Origin: Siphonodentalium dalli
Lineage: Eukaryota; Mollusca; Scaphopoda; Gadilida; Siphonodentaliidae
Assembly: GCA_032622095.1 (NCBI GenBank)
Contig: CP136064.1
Coordinates: 127,087,605-127,151,604 of the forward strand
Direction of reading: 5' to 3'
DNA: 64,000 nt
Notes under the pieces: generated by a model
The model's database searches: none
Seen by the model: only the letters and a program-made list of their open reading frames with translations
Told to the model about the DNA's origin: nothing
In this document: one piece after another, positions 1 through 12,282 of the stretch
Layout of the letters: every line of letters starts with the position of its first letter
Position numbering within the stretch: the stretch's first letter is position 1
Translations under genes and position numbers: made by a program

Positions 1-2108
1 TTGTGATTCCACAATATTCGCTCATCAGTGATCAATTCCACACCACAGCCCCGTTTGGATCCAATCCATATGACTTGAGTTTTATCAAAATTCACTTTCA
101 AACCAGACATTTTTGCGGAAGTATTAATTAATTTGAGTGCTGTATTCAAAGAGTGTGAGTCATCCTGGAGAAAGAGGCTTAGGTCATTTGCATATTGAGT
201 TATGATAAATTCTGAATCGTTAATTTTTATTCCATTAATATCTGGATTATATTTTATAGCTAAACACCATTCTAAAGAATCGAAAGCTTTTTCAAAGTCC
301 AATAAAGTAAGAATGCCTGGAATATTATTTTCATCACATTTTTTTAATAGATCAAAGACAAGTCTTGTAGATTCTCCAATGTAACGACCCGATAAAAATC
401 CAGACTGTGTCAGAAATTAAATTTGGTAGATATTTCTTTATATGGTTTGCAATAACCGAAGTTCCTAGTTTAGCATCAACATTGAGCAGTGAAATAGGTC
501 TCCAATTTTGTATTTAGTTTCTAGGTTTATTTGGTTTCGGAATACAAGTTATAATGCCACATCGTTGTGTTACTGAGAGCTTTTGTGACTTAAAGCCATA
601 ATTGAGTGAGTTAATCACAATTTTTCCAAGGTCTTATTAAAGAATTTGTAAAATTCAACTGTATATCCATCTGAGACAGGGGATTTATCATTTTTCATAT
701 TTTTCACAGCTGTGTTACATTCATATTCACTTAAACTCATCTGGTTCTAAAAAATTTAGGAATGGATTATTTTTATCCCAAAAAAAATCATCTTCAATTT
801 CAGTATTTGAGGTAATTTTTTAACTATATAAATCTTTATAAAATTGATGTTGATCATAAAGTATTTCTGGGAATTCATGAGTTTCCGATCCATCACTTTT
901 AATTAAACTAGGAATTGTTTTCTCGGTGTAACTTCTTTTTTCTAGATTACAAAAATATTTGGTTGATTTCTCGCCTTCAATTTTCCATTTTGCTTTAGTG
1001 TGTATAATTATTCCTTGTATTCTTTTATCTCTTAGTGTACTTAATTCTTTTTTTTACATGTTCTATCTCCTGTGTTATAGACATATTACTGGCATCTAAC
1101 TTTTCATAAAGATATAAGAGGTTTGCTTCTAATTTTTGTTCAGTCTTGTCTCGTTTTTTTTTATTTAGAAGAGTATGCTATAGTCTCGCCCCTAATCATA
1201 ACTTTCAAAGTTTCCCAAAATAATTGGTCGTTAATATTAAAGGAGTCAGAATCTATTTTTTGGTTGACTGCTTCTTGTTGACTGCCATATTGATCAATCA
1301 CATCCGATATTGTTTTTTTCACCAATTCAGCATATTCTCGGTCTCTCAATAAACTATTGTTAAATTTCCATGTACATCTTCCTCTAGGATGACAAACAAA
1401 CTTTAAATTCAGACTAACTGGACTATGATCAGATTTATAACTAAGCAATATATCTGATTTGGCGATGAACGGCTGAAGGTCTGAAGAGGCCAGAAAGTAG
1501 TCAAGACGAGCCATTTTACCTCCTGGACCTCTCCACGTATACCTCTGAGAGCTAGGGTTATGAAGCCTCCAAACATCGTGCAAGTCCATTCTGTTTTGTC
1601 AGAATTTGATTTTCTCATTTGATTTTGTATTATTTTTCTGTTTATAATTTACAGTGTCAATAGAGTAATCTTGAGGTACATTCCAGTCTCCAGCAATCAA
1701 TACTGAAGTATTTGCCATATCTTCTAGTTTAGAAAAGATATCATCAAAAAATGACGGTTTGTCGTCATTGGGACAATAACGGACACATAGACTGAGTCTT
1801 TGGTTTTGTATGGAGATATCTAAAATTATAAAATTACCTTTGGGATCTATTATTTTTTCATGAATTTTGTACTGCAATGTGTTTCGAAACATTATAGCTA
1901 CGCCTCTTTTGGAACTGGATAAAGAAGAAAAGAAAGCTTCATAACCCCGTTCAGCATGCCATTTATTCTCAGTTTCCTTGCTGGAATGTGTATCAATGAG
2001 TAATGAAATGTCAAATTTTGTCATACATCTGTTTAAACAAGTTCTCCGTTTTAGTTGATCCGATGCCAACCATCGACAGTTCAATGCTACGATGTTGATA
2101 TTAGCCAT
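1..2108 (-). pseudogene. LINE ORF2: endonuclease plus reverse transcriptase, partial and broken
   Basis: The protein would nick target DNA and prime reverse transcription of the element RNA. It starts at ATG 2108-2106 (MANINIVALNCRWL). Endonuclease landmarks are the N of the LNC motif, IDTH where most families have an E-T-H, AGDWNV, and SDH near 1430, with a TGA at 1599-1601 between two in-frame halves. Further left come L1-typical stretches: KAKWKIEGEKSTKYF (about 990), CIPKPNKPRN and NWRPISLLN (about 500-550), LLDFEKAFDSLEW (about 265-300), then SGLKVNFDKTQVIWIG at the window edge. Directly after SLEW the frame continues into NPDINGIKI, so roughly 90-100 residues including RT motif B appear deleted. 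The usual Y-A-D-D reads YAND at 183-194. L1/Tx1 clade is confident; the subfamily is not known. Confidence 0.85.
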
Positions 2109-2747
2109 TAATACAAATTAAAATTTCATTTATCCTGTTTTGATTAACCAAGAACTTTATTCTGGTATAAATGAACTTAATGAAATCATATACATGTATG
2201 GTATAATTGTGACCAGTTATTTTTTTATAAACAAAAACAAATGACATCCTGAGTACAATTTTTTTTTGACACAAATTTGGAAATAATGTTGTTATATTTA
2301 TGCACATCTGCATTATGTTTATATCAATAAAATTTTTGAACTCCCTTTGTCGGTAAGTCTATCATATTTTCTCTCCATTATTAAATTGGAAATATCATTT
2401 CAGGAGGAATAATTACTCTCAAATGCATACATTTTAATCTGAATATGATAAATATATATAAGGCCCTTTAACAAGGCATTAATGAAAAAACGAGATGTTT
2501 AATAATTAATAAGAGTCACCCCGTTGGGATTGGTTTTAAAATTTCTGCAGTAGAACTGGATGCAAGTTAACACCACTCGAGCATAGCTCTTGTGATATTC
2601 CTAACAACCATGCCGCACTGCATCAATCACCAATCGTAATGTGAAACCAGCAATTTCTGCAATTATACAAAATAGAATTTGAAAATAAAAGAACAAGTCT
2701 TTATATTCACATTTTTAATTTAAACAATTCATCTGTTCATATGCAGT
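2109..2747 (-). other. Spacer between LINE ORF1 and ORF2
   Basis: AT-rich, with no long open frame that looks coding. It is longer than the short inter-ORF spacer usual in L1-type elements, so it may include a small insertion; I could not find inverted ends or a target duplication. Confidence 0.4.
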
Positions 2748-3505
2748 TCAGTGTGCCACTGGTTTCTTTAATCCTAACTTCAAAAACGGCTCCTTCTTGA
2801 GATATACAAGTTTTGTCTTCTTCTCAGCTGGAGAAAGTTCAGCCCTCTCTTTCAGGAGTTTTCCCCTCAGTTTTGAAAGTGCAGGTGGAAGATCAATCGA
2901 CACACCATAATTTGAACTAGGTTTCAACCTTTTCGCACTGTCAAGAATACAATCTCTATCGTGTAGGGACACCAATCGAACAATGACATCTGGACACGAA
3001 TCGTCACCTGTGGGAAGACGACGACAAGCTGCAAAGTACATATCCGAGGTGCGGTTTTCTGAAATTCCTAAGTCAGACACAAGAGAATTCATCACCTTTT
3101 CGCTTGTTTTGAAAGCTCGTTCCAGGTATACTACGGAATATCAGATTCCATTTCCTACCCCAGAGGTCTAACTTTGTATGAGCTAATTCAAGTTCTGATT
3201 GTCTTTGAGCAAGATCTTTCATCAAATTTATCACTCTGACTCTTCATATCATCTACAATTTGTGGCATAGATTTTTCTTCAATAGTCTTCAAAGAAACAC
3301 AAGTGTCATTAGATTGTTTTTCAATTTTTTCAACTTTCGTGACCAAGTCCTTCACATTTTTCTCAACATCATCAATTCTGGTTGTAATGGTTGAATGCAA
3401 CTGGATGAAACACTTACTAATGTCCTCGAAACTTTTGCATTCATATGCCTTCTCCAACTTCTCTTTATCCTGTTTCGAATTCACCCTCGGTTCAATGGCG
3501 GACAT
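2748..3505 (-). pseudogene. LINE ORF1 (L1-type RNA-binding protein), frameshifted
   Basis: ORF1 proteins of L1-like LINEs bind the element RNA as coiled-coil multimers. The first part, from ATG 3505 to 3188, is charged and rich in heptad-like I/V/K/E spacing (DDVEKNVKDLVTKVEKIEKQ), as expected for the coiled coil. The second part, 3095 to 2748 in another frame, contains ACRRLP, DVIVRL, DRDCILDSAKRLK and a basic tail, resembling the RRM-like core and C-terminal domain. About 90 bases between the two halves hold the frame change. Assignment rests on this pattern and on its place just upstream of an L1-type ORF2. Confidence 0.7.
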
Positions 3506-3719
3506 TTTTGATGTTGCCTATTTTCGTGCAGTCTTCGTTGACGGTGAAATAAACTTCAGAAATACCAACTTTTCGTCAACCTGTTTTGCATCTTTGTGTT
3601 AGTTATAGCTATGGAGTCTCTTCCAGTTTGAACATTTCGAAGATAAACCGCTAATCTCGTATTTATCGGAGATATATTATTGTTTTTTGCGGGAGTTCAA
3701 AATTTAAGTCTTTATCACA

Positions 3720-5479
3720 TCGCCCTCATACCGGAAGTCCAAGTACCAATGGATGTTGACATAATTGACACATCCAAATTAAACACAAAACAATAAGCAA
3801 ATTGTCGCATAGACAAAATTCTACCTGAAAATCAAGAAGCAATTCAGTTAGAGGGGTTTGACATACAACTTGAACAAGAACGCGATATCTAAGCAATAGA
3901 GATTGTTCAAAAATTAAATTCCACCAAACAACCCAGACAAATAACAGATAAATATATAGTAATTAAAGATGTGCTATATTTCATCAGTAATCATGATGAT
4001 GATCCAGATATACGCCTATTTATTCCCGCAAATATTCGACAAGCTGTACTCAAACAATACCATGACTTAGCAGGGCATTTTTCCACAGTTAAGACTTTTG
4101 CAACAGCAAAACTTAAATATTATTGGCCAAATATGTATAGAGATAAACATAATTATTGTCAAGCTTGCATGATTTGTAAAATGAGGAATTTATCCCAACA
4201 AAAGGCCCCAATACAATAAATGGACCGCCCTCCATTTCCGTTTGCGACAATAAGCACTGACATACAAGGACCGTTTGAAACAACAATGTCCAATAACAAA
4301 TATATTTTAACTTTTATTTGTTGGCTGACTAAATATGTCGAGGCATTTGCGATTCCCGACAAACGAGCCGAAACGGTGATAATGATATTTTTAGATGAGG
4401 TAATCCCCAGACATTCAATTTGTTTAAATTTAATTTCAGACAATGGGTCCGAGTTCAAAAATAAAAAAATGGATCAGGTTTGCAAAGAACTAAATATACA
4501 TCATATTTACAGTTCACCGTACCATCCGAATTCGAACGGATGTGTTGAGAGATCCCACGCCGTTTTGAATTCTGTTATATCAAAATTGGTATTACAAAAC
4601 ACACACACTTGGGACATGTATTTGTCACAAGCATTATTTGCAATGCGTGTTCACGTAAATGATACAACAAAATTCAGTCCATTTTACTTATTATGTCATA
4701 GGGAACCCACTTTAAGTCTTGATAATATTCTAATACCCAGATTGAAATATGTAGGGGAGGACTTTACATCTATCGCTTTACAGGAACAGCATAGAAATTT
4801 TCGTTTAGTTCTTTCGCGTTTAAGATCTCAAATCAGAACACAGAGAAAGAATGAAAAACGGAAAGAGGTTTCATTTGAAATAGGCGATCCAGTTTATTAC
4901 AAATCTGGGCGAAAAACGGGTAAACTGAGTTTATCATGGCAAAGTCATTGGAATATAATTGAAAAACATAGTAATGTCTCATTCTTAATTAAAGATCAAT
5001 CAAGTGCTCGGACAGTCCGCTGTCATGCCAACAATATTCGTAAAGCCGACACTGCATGGAAAATTCCACCCAAAGATACAATGCGTCAATTGCGAAGACA
5101 GCGATTTGTTGTAAATAGTTCTAACGAAGACCCAGAACAACCTGCGTCCTCCAAATGGTCATCTAGTGACGAAATTCCACTTGCTCAGTTAATGAGGCGC
5201 AAACAGTTAAGAAGACAAAATTCTTCAAGTGATGATGACATACCAAGATTAGAATGGGCAGATCGATTGCGCGCAAATGAGAAAAACAACAATAATTCAG
5301 ATGCATTTGCGGCCGCAACTGAAGAAATTGAAAATGTTGCCCCTGATAACATAAACCAATTTGATCAAACAACTATTTCTGAAATGGATATCGACTTAAA
5401 TTCGCGTGCATATGATGCACCTACACAATCATGCGTGAATGATACCACTCGTGTTATAAACACACGGGAAACAAAATAG
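3720..5479 (+). pseudogene. Ty3/gypsy pol remnant: integrase with C-terminal tail
   Basis: Integrase of an LTR retrotransposon, which would insert element cDNA into the host chromosome. From 3971 the frame shows the zinc-binding H-H-C-C domain (QYHD-LAGHF ... CQACMIC). The catalytic core has the D of STDIQGPF (about 4257), the D of SDNGSEF (about 4440) and the E of GCVERSH (about 4545), so all three acidic residues are present. A GPY/F-like module follows (FEIGDPVYYKSG ... SWQSHWNIIEKH, about 4880-4970), then a hydrophilic tail rich in S, D, E, N and Q to the stop at 5479. The frame is cut by TAA at 4217-4219 between the zinc domain and the core, and another stop lies upstream near 3891. RNase H and RT are missing upstream. 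The neighbouring LINE starts just to the left in the opposite direction. Confidence 0.9.
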
Positions 5480-8400
5480 ACATTTTGTCCACAGAATTAA
5501 TATCAGGATTCCATTAAAGCCATACTTACCAGTATAAATGTGCAGCAATAATGCATCCGTAACTAACTATATATTGTAGTCCTGACGGTATAACAAACAA
5601 TGTATAACAAACTCCTGAATGTTCACTTTCCGTATAACAAAGGAATAGAACTGATAAACAATAAAATTCAATAACACAAACATGAATATCATAGTCTTAA
5701 AATTCGTAGTCTACGCGTGTACAACATAAATATATCCAACCTTGTGCCACAGCACGTTTAAATAAAGTGCCGACAACACATGCAAACTTTTCTGTATACA
5801 AAGCATGAGGTTTCCTTGATTTATGTATCTGGACAACGGGTCCAGGAATATCGTGTAAAGCTATTGCGATGATAAATTTGCACATACAATTGAACTGACC
5901 AGCATGAGTATTGCATAGACTCCATAACTCAGCTGACATGCGTGTTATGTAGGTTATTGGATAGGTAAGCACTGCGATGAGTTGCCAATTCGCCCAATTG
6001 CCTATACATACAGTACAACGTTCTATCGTAATACTAATAAAAAATAGATTATCATTAATCGTCATTGCCCATGCATCCTTAGCATCCAATGCGTGTGCAC
6101 ACGATGCATTACCCAGATGGATTGAATATAGGTATAGCAGAATTTCGAGTGGTATGCGCAACCCTCGGATTCCTGGGTTGACTTGAGTTATGCAGTGATA
6201 TTTGACCCTGATGTTGGTAATGGAATGCTAAGCGTTATTAAATAAGAATGGTCGTTAGATGGCTTATACCAAGCACAAGTATAATACTATTTTATTCACT
6301 CTGTAAACCGCATATTAAGTTTCGTTTATAATTTTAAATATGAGCATATAATATAATATGATATAGATAGCGGAGAAGTACATGTATGTGGTATTTCATT
6401 ACCACGTGATTGTTCATAAATAGCTGTGAATAGTTTAACAAAATCGCAATCATCTACTGATTGGTTCTAATTCTACTGGAATGGTGAACGATAATTCACC
6501 CGATTTTAACAATAATTTCACACTAAAATAATTACAAGAGTTACACGATTGTTGATTATATATATGGTCGTGGCAGGCATGTTTGGTTATTGCACAGTAA
6601 TTGTTTTCAGCGACAATTACATTTTTTATGAAATTTTATGCCGTAATATACATATATCTAGCGGTTCCCTTTAATGTCATGATTCAAGACATATTTTTTA
6701 ATTCCTACGATCACATTTTATTGATCATAAACCCAATTCCCTTAATGTGCATATCCCTCATTTATTGCATGACCATTTTTATTTACCTTTTATAGACATG
6801 CTCTACGAACACGTTCAAATTTATGAAAATGCAAATTGCATTGGCGAGTCAATGATTTTGTTTCATGATTCGTACTTTGGGCATATTTTGGTTTCAAGAT
6901 GCTTATTAGCTATTGTGTTCTTTTTACAAACACATTATTTAGAATTCGTGTCATTTATGTCGAACAAATTGGGTTCGCCAAACACGATCAATGGTTGGTA
7001 CTGTAAATCAGGCTAATGACGTCACACGCGATGGACCATCCAATATACACCGTGCTGACATACCAGACACGCAGACCGGACCAGACATGGGTGTTTCAAC
7101 CACATCTAGCGACACCGCTGCTGACCTTCGAACGTTCATGACACTGTCCTTTATTATTATTATTATCGGACATAGCTATTCCACCGACTGTCCAAAATAA
7201 ACACTCGTTGCTGCTTTTCCTCGTTCGACGGCTTGTAGACAATCGTCGTCTCACCGCTGACACCACCACAGTTCCTTAGATGATTACCTAAATGACGCAT
7301 ATGCTGCCAGATCGTTCATGAATATCGCTGATGTGATGTTACTACGTTTGATATACATTGGCATAAAATAATTGACATTTGATCGCAACTGTACACTGCT
7401 GATACATGTACATCGATCATTACACGTTACTTCATTGACTCCACGTCTCTTGCTGACTAAGATCAGAGATACCACCGCTATATTGTGAAGCTACATATAC
7501 ATTTACCATAAACATTTGCGTATAGTACCGTTCTATATTTACATACGACGATCTGCTGTGTACACTGGATTTCATCAATGGAATGAATGCCGACTTGCCA
7601 GTTCGCATGCCGCACGGACTATCACATTTATCTTTCTTAATTGTTGCTGTCAATTAACTGTATCCTGCATGTGTGATTATTCTCTACTTCACACACTAGT
7701 GTTCTACTAGCTGTGTTAATTGTCCGATCTTGGATAGACTCGTTTGCCGAATATATATATTGGACACATATATCATGTTTACTCACCAAGCCATAACTTC
7801 TCTTATCCAAATTCCTGGATAATTAACTATTCGCTGATAAACCAGTGCCCCAGTGACTTACCGTTTGCTGCTAATCCAGTAACCTAGTGACACAATGTTT
7901 ACCGGACTCGCCATGGATAATTGATTCTTAGTTTCTGTTGCTGTTGAGTGTTGTATATGAATATCCATGTGTTGATTTTTGTTTTCAGGTTCGCGTTCGC
8001 GATTATAGATCCTAGATTCCAACTATCTTCTGTACACTCGGACTTTTACCACACTTTTAATTTGTAACTACATGTACTTACAAATTCTGAACAGAGGGGA
8101 CTCTGTCCGATAGTACATACGATAGTTATGTGTTGTTATATGTGTTCCTGGAATCTAGGATAAACTTCCTTTCCCCAGTGATTGTAACTGCTAGGGTTAA
8201 TTGTATAGATAAGCACAATATATAGAAGACAAATTATATAGTGTAGAAACACACACGCATAATTAACAAGATCATATTCTTAAGTGGTTATGACTGGTAG
8301 CAACCATTGTATAAGTTAGGGTGGATAAAGCCAATATCATTCTATAAGACAGTATAGTGATACACGTCATATCCAAGGGTATCATGGTATCGCGGACCTT

Positions 8401-8582
8401 ATTTAGAGGCATGATACACCAGACGTTTGAATAACTACCCGTGCTCTGAAGCGGGAGTTTCACTTATCCGACAACATTGCTACTATACCAACACCTCTGT
8501 TCTTCCGCCTATGTACTGTGCTTATCGAGAAAGACTTATACATATATAAAGTTATGAAGATCTATGAACTAGTTATTGTTTA
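5480..8582. other. No gene seen; region between two LTR-element remnants
   Basis: I find no protein family, no convincing LTR ends (no matched TG...CA direct repeats) and no envelope-like frame. Open frames here are short and look random. Since a gypsy integrase ends at 5479 and a gag/protease remnant starts at about 8583, some of this could be decayed LTR or untranslated leader. Confidence 0.4.
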
Positions 8583-8813
8583 ATGTTCCCGTTACGCGGC
8601 CAATCTACATCTAAACCCAAGACGATACGGGACAAAAACTTGGATAACCAAAACAAGGAGAAAAAGAGTAACACAAATGAGTCCCGGAGGGAGTGTCGTG
8701 ACGATAGACAATGGAGACAGAATTATAACGATAGTCCTGATTATAACATAAACGAATACAAAGAACGCACCAGATGCAGAACGTCTCACAATCCACGCGA
8801 CCATGTGTCCTAA
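8583..8813 (+). pseudogene. Possible gag C-terminal remnant of an LTR retrotransposon
   Basis: A 76-codon frame, very rich in K, R, N, D and Q (for example KEKKSNTNESRRECRDDRQ), ends shortly before a retropepsin motif in the same direction. Basic, low-complexity sequence before the protease fits the nucleocapsid end of gag, but no C-x2-C-x4-H-x4-C knuckle is visible. The assignment rests on position and composition only. Confidence 0.35.
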
Positions 8814-8889
8814 TGCGTATCGTGGTAGGGGAGACCAGCAGAACACAAGTTGATATCGTAACTCCAAGGAGTTTGTTAGATAAGCTCTT

Positions 8890-9201
8890 CTGAAGAAGGA
8901 GGCCTGTATTTAGATTGCAATCTCTATGGGCAGCCAGTGAGGTTTCTGGTTGATACTGGGGCAACAGTTTCCATGCTCTCAAAAAACTGTATGACTACTT
9001 ATCGGAAGATAAACCCAAACTGGATACCCATCTATATGGTGATTTGGAGACAATAAATGGAATCAAAATAGATTACCATGGTGCAGCAGAATGTGAGATA
9101 GTGGTCGAAGATGATACTATCAAACAGCGCATGATAGTGGTTGACATAAGCCTAGAAAGCATCATATTGTTGTGGACGCCCCATATGCCATATGTTACAT
9201 A
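8890..9201 (+). pseudogene. Retropepsin (aspartic protease) remnant of an LTR retrotransposon
   Basis: The frame reads EEGGLYLDCNLYG and then FLVDTGATVSMLS, with the catalytic D at 8952-8954, the classic D-T-G-A active-site signature of retroviral-type proteases that process gag-pol. A one-base slip near the A-run at 8981 moves the reading into the next frame (DYLSEDKPKLDTHLYGDLETINGI ... IVVDISLESI), which ends at a TAA near 9199. The length from DTGA to the DISLES stretch is right for one protease monomer. It lies on the same strand as the integrase remnant but 3.4 kb downstream of it, so it belongs to a different copy or a rearranged one. Confidence 0.75.
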
Positions 9202-9791
9202 AATGATGTAGCACACGAGCTGTAGATCATTGAGTCCAACGAAACGAATAAGGGATTATAAGGCATACCGAGTTGTATCTTCTGACTCATCGGAAACTCT
9301 GCCAGAGATAGAATCTTCTCGTCACTTGTCAGAGCAAATCAACACAAATTCCCCAGAACTGTTGAAACTGATGACCACGAGCCCACTTATACCGCCATAA
9401 GCAGCACGGATAAGGCACCAGCTATGGGAGAGAACACAGATATTGGCAGAATATGCCATGTGACTCCTGGAAGTTCTGGAAATTCACAAATGCTCAGAAA
9501 GCTTACCGAACCTATTATGGGTCTCCATGATCACATGGCAATACAGCAGTATATTTTCTGCTACCATAAGCAATGGTGATGAGTTCCAAAGAGCTGAACA
9601 AAAGCCACCATATCTTGAAGGGCAACCAAATGCACAGGAGAAATATATTCTTCCTGACACATTGACAGACATACATGGTCAGATAAATTCGACATGTAAT
9701 GATCAAGGCCTTGGAGATATTACGGCATATGTTCCTCATCATATTCCAAAGTGGAATAGGCATAGCAAGCGGTGGAGACGGAAATGAACCA
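9202..9791 (+). pseudogene. Degraded region downstream of the retropepsin
   Basis: The region following the protease keeps an A-rich, coding-like composition (for example SSDSSETLPEIESS near 9270) but is full of stops. It is probably the protease-RT linker of the same element. No RT motif is recognisable. Confidence 0.35.
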
Positions 9792-10835
9792 GAAAGCACG
9801 GTGGTAAACCCAAGAAATATGGTCCAACCTAGAAACGGCGCCATGGGTACTCCAATGGAGATTCAAGGACGATAGATAGAATTAAAGAGCATCGCAAGGT
9901 TGATGACAAAGCTGGATTTGATGGCTGTGACCAAGAAGGTCGTGACGCATCAAAACCCCAAATACTGTTTGGAAGGTCCCCATATCCATAGGGCAAAATC
10001 GTTGATGATGACTCCCAGATAGGAGAGCCACAGAACGAAAGTGTATATAATGTTTGTACAGTATTGCTGATGTAAAAAAATATTCTATTATATGATTAAA
10101 GGGAAGAGGCAGCCCTTGGGCCAACATCGAGTCCCAGGTGGCTGGAGGTTCATTCCAAACACGACCCCTTGGCTCAACTTGCAGGGTTCAGCCATGACTA
10201 GATTTGGCGAGATCGCGAGCTCATCTTAATGGCTGTGCCTTCTCGTGGGTAGTTCATGACCATTGGACGTTAAAAACCCTCCATGTGTACCGAAGAAGAG
10301 TATGCTATGCGCCCGCATTGGAGAACATTTCTGCACCCAGATGCAAACAAACTTTGGCTTCCACCGGTTCCAGGGTGCTGACAACCGACGATATGTAATG
10401 GGATTCGTACCAACAACTCTTTTGGGAAAAGTTCACTAAGCACATGTTCGTCGATTGACATAAAGATTTGACACCTCTCTGATACACATTTGGCAATGCT
10501 GCACATTTGACACAAAACGTCTAAACGGTTGTTTGACGATGTACGTGCAGGTGGAATGGTCATGTGAGTCAGGTGATTAAAATTTCGTTGGCAATAACAA
10601 CACACGTTACAAGTTACATGTACGTGTGGCTGAACCTGGCTATTAACAATCACTAAACCTCCCAATACGTATAATCTTATACAAGCTATATTATGCGAAG
10701 CAAACATATACAATGATGTAATTGCTTCAACTCAAGTAACTACCAAACGCCTCAGTTTGATAAGGTATGTGTATAATGCATATAATTCCGTGTTTGTCTC
10801 ATCTTGCGATGCATTATATTATTGGGGTGAGGGGT
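9792..10835. other. No gene or repeat recognised
   Basis: About 1 kb with only short, non-conserved frames on either strand. Nothing here matches a family I know. Confidence 0.4.
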
Positions 10836-11079
10836 GCAATAATGTAACCAAACAAATGCTACAGAAGATGATACAATCCGACAACATTCATATACATTAT
10901 GTGTCTCGTCAACTTTTGAGAGTTTGTCCTAGATCATTGTTCAGAATGGAATTGAATGCAATAATGTAACCAAACAAATGCTACATAAGATGATACAATC
11001 CGACAACATTCATATACATTATGTGTCTCGTCAACTTTTGAGAGTTTGTCCTAGATCATTGTTCAGAATGGAATTGAAT
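10836..11079. repeat. Recent 122-bp tandem duplication (2 copies)
   Basis: Copies at 10836-10957 and 10958-11079 begin GCAATAATGTAACC and end GGAATTGAAT. They differ at one position that I can find (ACAGAAG versus ACATAAG). Near identity indicates a recent duplication. Confidence 0.95.
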
Positions 11080-12070
11080 TATCACCCATGTAGAGGGGCA
11101 AAACAAGTTTAAATTTCACGATTTTCTGTCTACTTTCACCAGAACACTCCGAAATATTGCCATCTGTGAATGATACCATGGCGTTATCACAATCTATCTC
11201 TCGAAGTGGGTGGACTTCAATATAACAGCACAAAATAATCGGAGTTATTGTGCTTTTGTATTCTGCCATACCGAAATTTCTAAAACTGATTTGTTTTCTT
11301 CTGAATTTTGGTGTGGGGGTGACACTATCTACCACCACATATCACCTATGACAAAGAATTACATCTTTATCCTACAATCATATGCGGTATATATTTCCAC
11401 ACGTTTCTAGGTTATATACGGGATCTCCACTCAATGCAATATTGAAGAATCGCCTATTAAGAGGGGCGAAACAACTGAAAATTAATGATTTTTTGTCTAT
11501 TTTCCAAGTAAATTTAAGAATTTTTTACATCTATCACCGAAATCATGGCATTTCAATACTTTGCATTTATAAGTATGTAACCTGCTATATCGTAGCACAA
11601 AAATATCCCGAATACCTGTTCTTTTGTATTCATTTGTGCCGAATTTCCCTAAAACAATGACTTTTCGCTGAATTTTGGGGTGATGGTGGAAATAATCTTA
11701 CATTACACAGCACGTGTTAAATATAATTACATATTCAGCATATTGTAGTATGCGGTATATATATCCGCACTTTTCTAGATTATATACGATATTCCTGGTC
11801 AAAACAATATTGATCTATCGCCCATTAAGTGAGGCAAATAAAAAAAAAATGCGCTGTTTTGTCTATTTTTACAATAAATCGAAAAACAATCTTCGTTCTA
11901 TCAGAGAAATCGTAACACTATCATAGTAAACATCTAGAGGTATGTAGACTACAATATTTTAGTGAAAAATGTTCGCGTTTCTATACTTTTATTTCTCATT
12001 TTACCGCATTTTACAAAAACAGGGATTTTTGCTTAATTTTGGCACTTAATGCTCTAAAAATCATCTTTTG
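11080..12070. repeat. Decayed tandem repeat, ~370-bp unit, about 2.7 copies
   Basis: Corresponding blocks recur at about 11090, 11455 and 11820 (AGAGGGGC(A/G)AAACAA, then a GATTTT...GTCTA stretch) and at about 11387 and 11755 (GGTATATATxTCC(A/G)CAC). Each unit ends with a CTGAATTTTGG(G/T)GT block at about 11307 and 11670. Copies are strongly diverged, so this is old. The 122-bp duplication abuts its left edge and shares its GTTCAGAATGGAATTGAAT boundary. Confidence 0.75.
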
Positions 12071-12282
12071 CATCATTTGTATATTTCACACCGGGCCCTA
12101 CCCGCTGCGGAATGTCATAACCTTCAAAATGATGTATTACAAGCTTGTTTGTGGTCCCGATGGACTAAACTTTCTGAAATCGGTTCCGTCCGCTCCACTA
12201 ATTAAATATAGTATGAGTTGTTACGCGAAGAATTCTGCCATGGCAAATGGTCTGACCCAACATTGAATAAACGCATAAATCA

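Larger units (their letters stand above)
1..3505 (-). mobile_element. L1/Tx1-like LINE, 5' part, runs off window start
   Basis: Seen: reading leftwards on the minus strand there is a coiled-coil ORF1 (3505 to 2748), a spacer of about 640 bases, then an APE-type endonuclease followed by a reverse transcriptase reaching the window edge. This order (ORF1, endonuclease, RT) is that of L1 and Tx1 clade non-LTR retrotransposons. The copy is dead: ORF1 changes frame, the endonuclease has a stop at 1599-1601, and the RT has frame changes, lost motif B and a changed catalytic motif. The 3' end lies outside the window and the exact 5' end is not visible. Confidence 0.85.

Noticed and set aside
5697-6161. 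154-codon minus-strand frame downstream of the gypsy integrase, considered as an envelope or antisense gene
   Set aside because: It is on the wrong strand, with no signal peptide plus membrane anchor arrangement and no family signature.
5480-8582. Possible LTR of the gypsy element
   Set aside because: I could not find two matching direct repeats or a primer-binding site, so boundaries would be invented.
10100-10190. Possible tRNA-like B box (GGTTCATTCC)
   Set aside because: It lacks a matching A box and a cloverleaf fold, and the B box is imperfect.
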